In this document: piece after piece, positions 1 through 10,300 of the stretch | How positions within the stretch are numbered: the first letter of the stretch is position 1 | Layout: every line of letters starts with the position of its first letter | From: Trichomonas vaginalis G3 | Lineage: Eukaryota; Parabasalia; Trichomonadida; Trichomonadidae | Direction: 5' to 3' | NCBI RefSeq assembly: GCF_026262505.1 | Contig: NC_067207.1 | Location: forward strand, 6,270,252 to 6,334,251 | Length of the DNA stretch: 64,000 bases | Program-made: the position numbers and the translations under genes | Notes under the pieces: model-generated | Database searches by the model: none | Told to the model about the DNA's origin: nothing | Seen by the model: the letters and a program-made list of their open reading frames with translations, nothing else

Positions 1-1
1 A

Positions 2-1174
2 CGCTGTACTGTACAGTATGACACAGGTAAAGCACCAGAAGCATTTGGTTATAACGATGAAATTTATGCTTCTAGTTTCTCTGTTAACGGTGTATTAGTT
101 GAACCAAGATTTACTTTGAGAGTTAAGGCAAAAATAACTTTTGAAGATGCTATTAAAAGTAAAGCAGAGAAAGATGAACTTGACGTAACGAACAAAGTTT
201 TGAAATCTCATAAACACAATATCTCCGATATAAATGAACTTCAAGCTACATTAAATAGTAAAGCTGACAAGAACCATACACATGAATCCTTCACTACTGT
301 TAGAGCAGACGACATAATATTGAACTATACCCTTGGTTCAAGTGCACCTTTAGAGAATCCAAGTACAAGCGTAAAAGATACACTAAACTCCTTAAATAGT
401 AAATGTATGAACATTGAAGGTCATGTCAGAAACTTTGAAACATATAAACTACCAGCAATGTTAGATAAAAAAGCAGATAAAGAACATACACATAACTCCT
501 TCTCAACTGTTGCTATAGAAAGTATTGAAGGAACGGTTGGCGGAACTGGTGGGGATGCATTATATTATAAACCTCCTAACTTTCCACAAGGTTTAACATC
601 GAATGAAAACATAACAACGAAGAAAGAAATTAGCTGTAAAAATGTTTATGTCATGAATGATGAAAATAATGTTAAATTCACTGCTCAAGATTTATATGAT
701 AAGAAAGCTGACAAAACAGAGCTTCAAACATTAAAGACTGAAATATTGCAAGCTATATATCCTGTTGGTTCTTTATATACATCAATGAATTCAACAAATC
801 CCGCAACAGTTCTGGGTTTTGGTACATGGCAGCAGATTGTAGATAAATTCTTATACTGTGCTAACTCTTCAAATCAAACAGGAGGTTCGAAGAAAATTAC
901 TGAAGCAAACTTACCTGCGCACACTCATACAGGAACGACAAACTTTTCTGGTGACCATAGACACTCATTAAGAGACCACCCATTATACAACTCAGACTAT
1001 AAAGCTGGCAATGACATTTTATCTCCATCTTATAACAATTCAGCAAAAAAGACTTTTCGACCAACTGAACCAGGAGGAAATCATTCACATACATTTACAA
1101 CAAATCCAACAGGTTCGGGTGAAGATTACATGCCACCATTTATGACTGTATTTGCATGGTACCGCGTTCAATGA
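2..1174 (+). CDS. phage-type tail-collar/fibre protein (5' partial)
   Basis: The reading frame is open to the left edge of the window, so the start lies outside. The product looks like a trimeric fibre: a long stalk with repeated KADK and HTH motifs, then a C-terminal module with YPVGSLYTSMN, GFGTWQQIVDKFLYC, GGSKK, LPAHTHTG and a final MPPFMTVFAWYR. This module resembles phage tail-collar and short-fibre tips. Paralogues with the same tip occur in the other two elements at 27104-28393 and 56518-58248. A role in host attachment is inferred. The stop codon sits inside a small palindrome. The integrase gene follows after 60 bp. Confidence 0.8.
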   Translation, partial: RCTVQYDTGKAPEAFGYNDEIYASSFSVNGVLVEPRFTLRVKAKITFEDAIKSKAEKDELDVTNKVLKSHKHNISDINELQATLNSKADKNHTHESFTTVRADDIILNYTLGSSAPLENPSTSVKDTLNSLNSKCMNIEGHVRNFETYKLPAMLDKKADKEHTHNSFSTVAIESIEGTVGGTGGDALYYKPPNFPQGLTSNENITTKKEISCKNVYVMNDENNVKFTAQDLYDKKADKTELQTLKTEILQAIYPVGSLYTSMNSTNPATVLGFGTWQQIVDKFLYCANSSNQTGGSKKITEANLPAHTHTGTTNFSGDHRHSLRDHPLYNSDYKAGNDILSPSYNNSAKKTFRPTEPGGNHSHTFTTNPTGSGEDYMPPFMTVFAWYRVQ

Positions 1175-1200
1175 ACGCGCTTGAGCCTGCTTTGCAGGCT
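1163..1200. repeat. double hairpin at the end of the fibre gene
   Basis: Two perfect 7-bp-stem hairpins lie side by side: CGCGTTC-AAT-GAACGCG (1163-1179) and AGCCTGC-TTT-GCAGGCT (1184-1200). The first includes the stop codon of the fibre gene. The arrangement matches other double hairpins in this element at 2457, 7555, 11301 and 12676. It could act as an RNA 3'-end structure or be a small palindromic insertion. Confidence 0.7.
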
Positions 1201-1234
1201 TACCGTCTTGAATAAAATCTTTATTTTTACATAA

Positions 1235-2317
1235 ATGAGTTTAAAAGAAGTATTCGAACAACATCCATGGAGGTCATTTAAGAAGTTCAATGAAGCTGCA
1301 AAGAGTTGGGGATTTACTAACAGAGCTGAAGTTAAAAAGTTCTTTGACAAAAATGTTGTACATCAAACAAAAATAAACCCTTACGACTACTTTTTACCAA
1401 TTTACTCCAACACTCCCGACGCATACCAATTTGACACTCTCATTCAAAGCAGAAAAGGAGGACATAAACCATTCCTCATCTTCATTAATGTTAACACTCG
1501 CAAAGCTTTTGCGTATATAATGAAAAATAAAGGAACTCGTGAATTGTTAAGAGTTTTACAAAAGTTTGTAGCAGAACATAGCCCAAGTACTTTAACATCA
1601 GACCAAGACAGTGCATACCTCAGCAATGAAATCACAGATTTTCTCATTAAGCATAACATAACTCACTACACTACTGAAGACCATAACCATAACATACTCG
1701 GCATCATAAACCGCTTCATAAGGACTCTCAGAGATTTAAATCAAGAGCGAGACTTTACCGAAGAAACAATGAAACATTTTCTCGAAGTATATAATTCCTC
1801 AACACATTCTACAACAGGACATACACCAAATTCAATGACACAACAAGAAGAAAAGTATATACAAAAGAAACGAAGCCAAACACAAAATATCAGAAATTCA
1901 ACACAATTTACCCTCATTCCTGGAACAAAAGTTCGTGTAGTTCTTGACGACAAACCGTTGACAAAGAAACGTTTAAGGTTAAGTCGAAATTATTATATCG
2001 TAGACTCTACGCAAGGTAATGGATATCTTATAAAAGCTGCTGACGACTCCATTGCATTTTATCCTCGACATAAATTAGTTGAAAGTAGTAATGGCAAACT
2101 TGCTGAAACCATTGACGAAGCAAAGCGAGGAGTGGTTATTGAAATACTTGGCTATAACATAAACGATGACACTTATAAAGTAAGATATGAAGGAGGCGTT
2201 GAAGATGTTATACCATCTAAGAACTTGAGAGAATCTAAACCAACTCATCTGGGACCATTAGAGCGGGAGTACTGGAAGGATAAAAATAAGCCAGAAAGAA
2301 TAAGAAAATTCTTCTAA
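1235..2317 (+). CDS. Polinton retroviral-type integrase
   Basis: This 360-residue protein has an rve (DDE) integrase core. The first aspartate region is YQFDTLIQ near residue 65, the second LTSDQDSAYL near residue 120, and the third region lies around LGIINRFIRTLRDL near residue 160. After the core comes a region with SRNYYIVD and a C-terminal chromo-like segment (YNINDDTYKVRYEGG) of the kind that ends many Polinton integrases. It would insert the element DNA and generate a short target duplication. The ATG follows a TATTTTTA-type promoter motif and is 60 bp after the fibre gene. An integrase relative lies on the other strand in element 2. Confidence 0.85.
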   Translation: MSLKEVFEQHPWRSFKKFNEAAKSWGFTNRAEVKKFFDKNVVHQTKINPYDYFLPIYSNTPDAYQFDTLIQSRKGGHKPFLIFINVNTRKAFAYIMKNKGTRELLRVLQKFVAEHSPSTLTSDQDSAYLSNEITDFLIKHNITHYTTEDHNHNILGIINRFIRTLRDLNQERDFTEETMKHFLEVYNSSTHSTTGHTPNSMTQQEEKYIQKKRSQTQNIRNSTQFTLIPGTKVRVVLDDKPLTKKRLRLSRNYYIVDSTQGNGYLIKAADDSIAFYPRHKLVESSNGKLAETIDEAKRGVVIEILGYNINDDTYKVRYEGGVEDVIPSKNLRESKPTHLGPLEREYWKDKNKPERIRKFF

Positions 2318-2404
2318 ACTTTTTCATTAGATGTAAATCAGACATGAACGAGAACAGTCATGATATCATTAATGGTACCATTTATTTACACCAAAAATAA
2401 TGTT

Positions 2405-2484
2405 TAGGGTAGATGGTTAGATCTAACCCGATTTCTAACCTCATTTCTACCCTCAACCGCTAAGCGGCGAGACCCAAAGGTCTT
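2405..2484. repeat. intergenic palindromes (AGATCT-cored hairpin plus double hairpin)
   Basis: The 2318-2506 gap holds no gene. It contains GGTTAGATCTAACC set in a larger GGGTAG...CTACCC inverted repeat, followed by CCGCT-A-AGCGG (2457-2467) and AGACC-CAAA-GGTCT (2470-2483). The AGATCT-cored hairpin recurs at about 5490-5535 and 15357-15405, and a version with changed arms (GGTGAGATCTCACC) at about 58300. Function is unknown; a 3'-end or terminator-like role between genes is possible. Confidence 0.65.
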
Positions 2485-2506
2485 GAATTTTCATGAATTT
2501 CCTTAA

Positions 2507-2565
2507 GACAGAAAAAATAAAGTTAGTTTTATTTTTATTTATTTTTTTTATTTTGTATAAAAGAT
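2507..2565 (+). promoter_or_regulatory. class-1 (CTARTTTT-type) leader of the accessory gene
   Basis: This AT-rich leader has ATAAAGTTAGTTTT followed by a T-rich tract ending in TTTTGTATAAAAGATATG. Very similar leaders precede the KilA-N, T5orf172 and polymerase genes (5581, 6475, 7330, 34244, 36073, 36780, 62143, 62829), whereas structural genes use a shorter TATTTTTA motif. A promoter role is inferred from position and recurrence. Confidence 0.5.
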
Positions 2566-3655
2566 ATGATTTCAACAATCGGCACAACAACAATTCAAAC
2601 AACAGCACCAAACTCGTTAGTCATGAATCCAACATCTATGTTAGTAGAGATGAAAAGCTTCATTCCTTCTTCATTTACTTTCGAAACAGAAATACAAAAA
2701 ATAAAGCAGGAACTTTTAACAAGTAATTTAGACTGTACCGCACAGGATGAAGAAAATGGAGAATATCTTTATGACATGCAAGATATCATAGACCATTTAC
2801 CTAAATTGCCTGAAATCCAACAACAAAAACTCACTATTCCTGAATTCGATGAAATAGAAGTTAAAGTTAGTGATTCTGCAGAAATAAAGAAGTTCATACG
2901 TAAAGTAAACTATGAGTTTCTAGGATATCATTGCAACCATAAAGTTATGGACAAAGATTGCGACATGATTTATAAAAACATTTCAGATATTTATAAATCG
3001 GGGGAGTTTAAGACATACGACAACTTTGTTTCATTAGTTGCAAAATGTGTATGGCAGATAAGAGATAAAGATAGAAGAGGTAAGGTATGGCATGAACAGA
3101 TAAAACCAACTGCTTCAGATTTAAAGAAAACCATTGACGCTTTAGTTATTTTAGCAGGTAAGGTTTCAGAATATAATGCAAAAATGAATCCGCAATGTTC
3201 GAAATGTAAAGCAGCAATGAGGAAATATAACTATTCAGTAAAAGAGATAGAACGTATGCGAAACGACTATGCTGACTTAAAGAAAGAAGCAGAGAAACCG
3301 GCAGAAAATAAAATGAACATGTTAGAATTTCTGAATAAAAACTATCCCAGAAACAATAAGAATTACCGAAAAAGTGACAAAACATCAAAAACAGGGAGGG
3401 GGTCTCAATTTTTATTACTTATATTATTTTACAATATTTATATAAATACTCTTTATAATATATTTTACTATAAAATTATACCTCAAATTCAAATATTTAA
3501 AATATTATTTACATAATTATCTCAAAATTATATTTTTATATATTATTTTTCATATGTATAAATCATATAATCTATATCTATGCAAATCTCATCTAAAATT
3601 TTTTGAAACAAACCGCTACCATTTTATAATGGTCCATCTTAAATTCATCATAAAT

Positions 3656-4665
3656 TCTGGTACATGTTAGTACCAGAGTCTTCAAATCTCAAACACTCTG
3701 GTACCAACATGTACCAGACGCGAGTTTCCAATGCCCTCGTACGATTTTCTATTAAGATCTTCTTGAATGAGAAGGTCTTCATAGAAACTCGTACGAGGGC
3801 TTCTCTTTTAAATACTCTGGTACCTGCTGGTATCGGAGTCGACTTTACAGCCCTTTCCCCAATTTTGAAGCTGGGGAAAGTTTTCAAGCAATGAAAGGGA
3901 AGCTCTCGCTATGAGGTGAAAATCTAGAATTTTTACCTTATAGCGAGTAATCCTTTGTTAATTGCTTGAAAACTTTCTTCAAATTATCAAAATTTCGAGG
4001 AAAGTTTCCTTGCTTCAAAGTAGAGATGGAGCCCTTTGAGCCACTGCATATAGGTCAGTGACTCAAAATACTCCATCTCTACTAGAAATCGCCAAAATTT
4101 GGGTCGCAATCTTTGAAATGCGACGCAAGTTTTGGCAATTTCGCGAGGGACTTGCTCCATTTGGTGCATAGATTCACACTCTATGCACCAGATGGAACAA
4201 TTCTTTCGCTGACAGCGGGAAACTTTGTCTGAATAGTTTAACATTCAGACAAAGTTTTCCGCTGTCAGAGAGGGAATGGAAGGGTAAGAGGTATATATTC
4301 ATAATGTATACCTCTTACTCTTCCATTCCCTCAAGAAAGTTCAAAAACTTGGGTGCAATCAGTTCTGATTGCACCCAAGTTTTTGAACTTTATATAAGGA
4401 ATTGTTGGCTATGATGTACTGATCATGAATCAGTACATCATAGCCAACAATTCCTTCGCAAACAGTGGGAAACTTTGTCTGAATAGTTTAACATTCAGAC
4501 AAAGTTTCCCGCTGTCAGGGAGGGAATTAGAGGGTGGGAGATATATAGATAGACTATAAATCTCTCACCCTTTAATTCCCTCAAGAAAGTTCAAAAACTT
4601 GGGTGCAATCAGTTCTGATTGCACCCAAGTTTTTTGAATTTTGTATAAGGAATTGTTGGCTATGA
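3656..4665. repeat. tandem hairpin array 1, 250-bp period in its right half
   Basis: Nearly every base lies in an inverted repeat about 55-65 bp long with a short loop, and each palindrome abuts the next. Examples: CTGACAGCGGGAAACTTT... (4208-4267), GAGGGAATGGAAGGG... (4270-4333), the AAAAACTTGGGTGCAATC hairpin (4340-4385) and GGAATTGTTGGCTATGATG... (4398-4455). The GGGAAACTTTGTCTG hairpin recurs exactly 250 bp later (4217 and 4467), so four hairpins make one period. The left part is more diverged. Arrays with the same architecture lie at 23541-23935 and 39053-40010. Confidence 0.85.
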
Positions 4666-4891
4666 TGTGGATAGCCGCTGCCAGACCAAATGAATTAACC
4701 GTTGTGAATAACGTTTCTGAATCTTTATTTAAAAGATAAAATATCACGATTTTGGCTGCGTTAAAAATCAAAGAATTGATGTTTTTGTCAAAAATCTTTT
4801 AGAAGAAGTTGCACCCAATTACTTTTATCGTATTAAAAACGATTTACTTCAAACAGGTTTTATTCCTTCAATTAGAATTCGCGAGCCTCGA

Positions 4892-5209
4892 TTGACAGAT
4901 TATAAAACAAAATTGAAAAGAGAAGTTCAATCACGTTTATACCAAGTATTAAATTTTGTTCAGAATCAAGAAGCCAATTTGAATCCATTAAGATTTTTAT
5001 TGGAAAATGCTGAAGAAAAACTTTCTCAAATAAATGAGAAGATACAAAATTCAATTACATATTTAAGATCGTTTGAAATTCCAAATGAATTGTTAGATAC
5101 GTATATGTTAGAAATTAATGAATTTTGTTATAATTCTCCAGATTATATTTTAGAACATTTCGAAGAATTTTTAGAGGATTTCAAAGAAAAGAATAATTTA
5201 ATAGACTAA
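4892..5209 (+). CDS. coiled-coil-like ORF inside the insertion
   Basis: This is a 105-residue frame inside the TIR-bounded insert. The frame is open further upstream without an early ATG, so this may be the tail of a longer protein, possibly of a transposase, but no family is recognised. The C-terminus is acidic and helical (LEHFEEFLEDFKEK). It is the only coding-like part of the insert. Confidence 0.35.
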   Translation: MTDYKTKLKREVQSRLYQVLNFVQNQEANLNPLRFLLENAEEKLSQINEKIQNSITYLRSFEIPNELLDTYMLEINEFCYNSPDYILEHFEEFLEDFKEKNNLID

Positions 5210-5485
5210 AAAATTTATTATTTTTATTTATTGTGAATTTTAAATTGTCACTTTTTAAGTGTTACTCCCTATTGAAACTGTCACTTTTTGGGGTGTCGCT
5301 TTTTCGGAAATTCTTATATACTCCACAGCCGATGATTTCCTTTTATCTGATGTCAAGAAGAAGTATAAAGAAACTTTCGGTATCATTAAAATTTTTGATA
5401 TATTAACTGAAGAAATAGAAGCTACAAAAATATTTAAAATTTCACGAATTCATAACGTATATCATGTGAAACGTTTATAAAATAA

Positions 5486-5545
5486 CTGGGGTAGAAATGA
5501 GGGTAGAAATCGGGTTAGATCTAACCATCTACCCTAAAATATATT
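5486..5545. repeat. AGATCT-cored intergenic hairpin, second copy
   Basis: GGGTAGAAATCGGGTTAGATCTAACC-type sequence ends in CATCTACCC, followed by AAAATATATTTTTATT. It is close to the copy at 2405-2455 but in opposite orientation, and to the one at 15357. It separates the accessory gene from the next class-1 leader. Confidence 0.6.
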
Positions 5546-5646
5546 TTTATTGAATTCAGCACAAAAATAATGAATTTCATTAAGACAGAAAAAATAAAGT
5601 TAGTTTTTATTTTTTCGAATTTTTTATTTTGTATGTAAAGACAGTA

Positions 5647-6473
5647 ATGTCAACATCAGAGAACACAACAATTGCTATCGTTCATGAAGCCATAAATGAA
5701 GAATACGAGTACATACAGTATAACAAACAACTTCGCCTCATTCGTTCGGTCAAAGACGATATGTACCAAATGCAAAGTATAATGAATGCTCTTCGTTCTA
5801 CAAAGCAATCATATCATTGGTTTGAAAACCAACAGACAAAAGAACTTTTAGAAGAATTTCCTCATATGATTGCTTCCCTCGGAAAACCGGGGAAGAGATT
5901 CCGTATGAAAATCGCAAGAATTTGGCTCCTGGTTTGAAAGGTTATTATGTTCATAGACTTTTAGTAAACGCTGTAGCAATGTGGGCTTCACCTCGTTATG
6001 CTTGTTATATTTTCATGATGTTAGATGAACTATATAAAGCAGAACGTGAAGATATGGAAATGAAACTTCAAGCAAAAGATGAAGTCATTGAATCCAAAGG
6101 CAAAAGCATACAGAAAAGAATACCGCGTTCGGTACCAAAAGGAAAGGAAAAGAGTTATAAGTATATGATTTATATTGAAGAGTTGGAAAATGAAGAAGAT
6201 AAAGATATGGTTATGTTACATTTAGTCAGAAGAAACAACAAGAGCTTTTATGACTTAGCTAAGATATATAAATCTGACAGAAACTGGTTCTATCGTGAAA
6301 ACTTACCGATTTCAATGACACCGAATGAGCAAATAAAGGAAATTGTCAAAAATACTCTTCCTCAAACACACTATGACATCAAAGGTTGCACAATACTTAC
6401 ATTCAAAGAAGACTTAACATTACTGAAGGAAAAAATAACAGAATATTTCGATAACTTCAAAGAGGAAGAATAA
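5647..6473 (+). pseudogene. KilA-N domain protein with DUF3627-like C-terminus (broken copy)
   Basis: The gene is homologous along its length to the intact copy at 36847-37650. The N-terminal half has the KilA-N pattern (WFENQQTKELLEEFP, then YVHRLLVNAVAMWASPRYACYIF), typical of large DNA virus and phage DNA-binding proteins. The C-terminal half (IPRSVPKGKEK, MVMLHLVRRNNKSFYDLAKIY) resembles the DUF3627 region that follows KilA-N in giant and pox-like viruses. A hairpin at 5873-5895 lies in the middle. It is broken, with about one break. It has a class-1 leader. Confidence 0.7.
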
Positions 6474-6527
6474 AAAAATCTAAGCTAATTTTATTTTTTT
6501 ATAAAATTTTATCTCATATGAAAGAAC

Positions 6528-6803
6528 ATGAATTTAGAATATTCGGAACTCATGACAGAAGAAGAGAACGAACAACATGTAAAAGATTATGCAAAATTTC
6601 TGAAGACACACAAAGCATTTAAACAATATCTAAATGCTTCTAAAGATTATGCAAAATTTCTGAAGACACACAAAGCATTTAAACAATATCTAAATGCTTC
6701 TAAAGATTATGCAAAATTTCTGAAGGTATATAAAGCTTATGAAAAAGCGTATGAAAAGTTTATACATTGGGGAATTGTTGTAAAATATCGATATGAAGAC
6801 TAA
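6528..6803 (+). CDS. small protein with 20-residue tandem repeats
   Basis: This 91-residue charged protein is built of a 60-bp exact repeat (DYAKFLKTHKAFKQYLNASK twice, then a partial third copy). The repeat would form amphipathic helices. No family is recognised. The ATG at 6528 is the first after a class-1 leader (CTAAGCTAATTTT). It lies between the KilA-N copy and a convergent gene ending 18 bp away. Confidence 0.6.
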   Translation: MNLEYSELMTEEENEQHVKDYAKFLKTHKAFKQYLNASKDYAKFLKTHKAFKQYLNASKDYAKFLKVYKAYEKAYEKFIHWGIVVKYRYED

Positions 6804-6821
6804 CCAAAAATATATTTTTGC

Positions 6822-7295
6822 TTAAATGACGTCAGGGTCAATTTCTTCAACCATTTCACTTCCTTCGTCAATGTCAATAGAAGCTTCTTCAACCTTTGGT
6901 AAGAATTTCTGTATAACATCTTTGTTCGTTATTGTCTTCAGAGATGAAGGATAATATTTCACATTTGTTTCACCTTTCTTATATTCTTTCTGTTCGGAAA
7001 GATTTAAAGCAATACTGAAGAAGTCAATGTTAGAGTTCTTTATGACAGTATAATGAGTATCTTTGACATTCACGAAGAAACTCTTTTGTTTCAAAACTAC
7101 TGCTAACTCTTGTGAAGTATAACGTTTGCGGTCAATGACGATAGCTAATGGTCTGACATACTGACCAAACTTAGATTCTTTCACAAACTTCTTGTTAAAG
7201 ATAACATTAACATTTGAAGCACCATTGAACTCATTCTTGATGGCATTAGCGAGAGCATTGTATGAAAAGAACTTGCAATCTTGCATGTGTTTCAT
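6822..7295 (-). CDS. unknown 157-residue protein next to the polymerase
   Basis: No family is recognised. The protein is mixed-charge, with a lysine-rich middle and a very acidic tail (EEASIDIDEGSEMVEEIDPDVI, shown in part: EEIDPDVI). An acidic tail with IDIDPEMF ends the gene region at 40622-41040 beside the helicase of element 2, which hints at a shared replication-linked role such as a single-strand DNA-binding protein; this is inference only. It is divergent from the polymerase across 92 bp of AT-rich DNA. Confidence 0.6.
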   Translation of the reverse strand: MKHMQDCKFFSYNALANAIKNEFNGASNVNVIFNKKFVKESKFGQYVRPLAIVIDRKRYTSQELAVVLKQKSFFVNVKDTHYTVIKNSNIDFFSIALNLSEQKEYKKGETNVKYYPSSLKTITNKDVIQKFLPKVEEASIDIDEGSEMVEEIDPDVI

Positions 7296-7387
7296 TAAAA
7301 TAAAAATATTAAATTATTTTGAAAAATAACTTAAAAAAAATCTAATCTAATTTTTTCAAAAAATATTTTTTTTATTTCCTACTAAAG

Positions 7388-10300
7388 ATGTATCGGAAGT
7401 TGTCTAAGTTAGAACACTCGGAAATAAAACAACTTCTTACAGAAGCTAACATAGATGTTGCAAAGCATTACGCAACAAACAAAAAAGCACTCGCTGACTT
7501 CATTAAAGACTACAATGGTGAAATAACTTATGATAGAATTCATGAGTTCATAAAGCCGCAACGCGGCGAGGACGAAGTCCATGCAAGAGCATTTCCTTTA
7601 AATGACATTGTTATTGACTTATATCATAGACGTTCAGTACCTCATGAAGTAAGAAGAGAAATGTTTGACATAACAAATGCGAACGTTGGTCATACTCGTA
7701 AAGCTCTTTCGCATGATGTTCGTCAAGAAATGTTTGAACTTACGAACTCAAACGTCGGTGAAACAAGAAGAAGAGACGACACACTGAAACAACAGAGAAG
7801 AGAGATGTTTAAAAGTGCTATAGAACAAGTTCGCAAAGCTAACGATGTCATTCGTTCCATTGACGACAAACCAAAAGAAGGTGAGAGATGGTTAAAGAAA
7901 GATGAAGAGAATAGGAAGAGAAATGTGAAGTCAGGCAATAGACTCATTGACTTTAACATCGAAGCTTTAGATGAACCAAACAGAGACTACTTACACAAAC
8001 ATTTCGGTAAGGTTTTCATGAGACTCTTAGAGAAAATTAAAATAAACTCACAACAGAGATGGATGGTATGTTATAAACTTGGTGGAAAGTATGAATGTTC
8101 TACGTTAAACCTCAATAATATTGGAACATTACTACATCAGCTCTTGAAGGAGAACTTTATATCAGAGATAGAAGCAAATGCTGCAGGTATTGTTGAAATG
8201 CACTATGACTTCTTCTTGACAAACATAAAGAATCTTACTGAAATAAAGATGTATGATTTAACAGAATATGAAGGCTTAACGATGTCAGATGTAAAGAAAG
8301 GCAAACCAAAAAAGAGACCATATAGAGATGAAAGCACACTGACAAATGACCAGAAAGCCATTTTGGAAGCTCTTAAGCAAACAGGAAACCCAGCACTTAT
8401 AGAAAGCTTTTGGAAAGATAATGGTGAAAAGAAGTTTTATAAGAAGAGAAGCGGTCAGTTCTGGAAGTATCTTTGCACATTACCTATAAATCTTGAACGC
8501 TACCAAATCTTCAATGAACTGAACAAAAGAACTGCAACACTTATGACAGAGGACAATTGTTTCGTTTATGCTTGCATTCAGGCTGGAGTAAATGAAGAAA
8601 CTATTGACCACATGAGAGAAGTCATTCGTGTTAGAGACTTTCCTCAAAGTAAAGTACAAGAAATTTCTGACGCAACAGGTATAGCATTTAATGTTACCAT
8701 TGGTTATTTCAATGACTCTAGACATAATGAAATAAAGAGATACATACCAAAAGAATGTGAAACTGTTAGAACTATTGACTTACTTCTTGTTGAAGACCAC
8801 TACATGCTAAACGAAAGATTACCAATGACAACATATTTCATTCGCAACTATATAGAAATCTTGAAGGAGTGTGGTGGAATGAACATTGAGAAACAGATGA
8901 AGATTTATACAAAGAGAGAGAAAAATATGTAGTTCGTTATGATAGAACAACACCGTTATGGGATGTTATGAAAACATTGTGGGAGTGCAAATATTTCGAA
9001 CCTATTTCTTATGGAGAACTTTTCACATATACGACTGACTTATATAAACAGAACCTTGCACCATTTAAAGATTTGACATATGCTCCAAAGTATTGTGTAC
9101 AACTGAAGAAGAAAGCCGAGTCAAAAGAAGTAAATAAAAATAAGTGCAAGTTCATTCCTGAGCACGTTTTCTTTGCTGACTTTGAGTGCAGTACCGATGG
9201 CTTTCATAAAGCTTTTAACATATGTTACGACAGTGAAGATGGTTCAGTGAGTGAAAGCATTTGGGGTCAGAACTGTGCAACAGAATTTTTGGAACGACTT
9301 CCTGACAAGAGTTTAATATATTTCCATAACCTCAGTTATGATATAAACTTCATCTTAAGACACATGACAGAAGTGAAAGGAACTCCCATCATTAAAGGTT
9401 CACGAACAATGCAAATAACTGGCTTATATAAAGGAAGGGCAATTATTATAAAAGACTCTTACAGTGTTATAAATAAGAAGCTTAAACTATTTCCTGCTAT
9501 GTTTAACTTACAAACAGGACCGAAAGAAGTATTTCCATACAACTACTACAGCAGTGTTTTGTTAGCAAATGACAACAGAACTGGTGTCATTTCTGAAGCA
9601 TGTAAGTTTATCCGGGATGCGGATACGTTCATGAAAAACATAGATTCCATCAAAGGTTGCAGAATAGATGAAAACCACTTCGACTTAGAAAAGTATAGCA
9701 CATTTTATTGCAAACAAGATGTAAGAATTTCAAGAGAAGGTTTTGTTAAGTTCCGCAATGATATATTGAAAGAGTTTGATTTAAACGTTTATGATTACGT
9801 TAGCATTTGTTCAATTGCTAACAAATTGTTTGAGAACAGAGTATACTTCCCGAATGGAAATCTTTATGACCTCTCAAATAAACCAAGAGAATTTATTTCG
9901 AGATGCATTCAAGGTGGAAGATGTATATGTCAGATAACATTAAACAAAAAGTAAAGAGAAATTCATTGCTGATTTCGACGCTGTTTCATTATATCCATCA
10001 GCTATAGCAAGACTTTATACTTTAGAAGGTATTCCAAAGGTTATGAAGAAAGAAATGTTAAGCACAGAGTATCTCATGAGACATTTATTCGATGACGACC
10101 AAAAGGAACCCATTGGTGAAAAGTTTATGTCTGGCTTCTTTGTTCTCATTAAGATAACAGAGATTGGAATACATAGACACTTTCCTTTAATAGTTTGTGA
10201 CCCTGAACTAAATCCAGAACTTAACGTTCCCAGAAGTTCAAACACTTGCTGTTTAATGTATGTTGACCATATAACATTACAAGACCTCATAAAATATCAA

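Larger units (their letters stand above)
3357..5316. mobile_element. TIR-bounded insertion carrying a hairpin array
   Basis: The ends are 23-bp inverted repeats matching at 21 positions (3357-3379 and 5294-5316), with core TAAGAATTWCCGAAAAAG followed by a GYGACA end. The uninterrupted paralogue at 34300-35196 shows that this stretch is extra DNA inside the accessory gene. Inside are an AT-rich tract (3400-3655), about fifteen consecutive palindromes (3656-4665) and a short reading frame (4892-5209). TGTCACTTTTT occurs twice near the right end. A clean target duplication was not found. It looks like a foldback or non-autonomous DNA transposon; the family is not recognised. Confidence 0.75.
2566..5480 (+). 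pseudogene. accessory gene of unknown function, split by a TIR-bounded insertion
   Basis: This is a copy of the accessory protein encoded whole at 34300-35196. The family has paired-cysteine stretches (HCNHK, CSKCKAAM) and a C-terminal DFLLSDVKKKY...YHVKRL segment. Here the gene is interrupted by the roughly 2-kb element at 3357-5316, and the C-terminal part lies beyond it. No known domain is recognised; cysteine pairs suggest a possible zinc site. It carries a class-1 leader like the KilA-N genes and is followed by one, so a regulatory or early role is a reasonable guess. Confidence 0.65.

Noticed and set aside
4192-4660. Rho-independent terminators
   Set aside because: The hairpins are in a continuous array without a gene end or U-tract logic, and bacterial terminators are not expected here.
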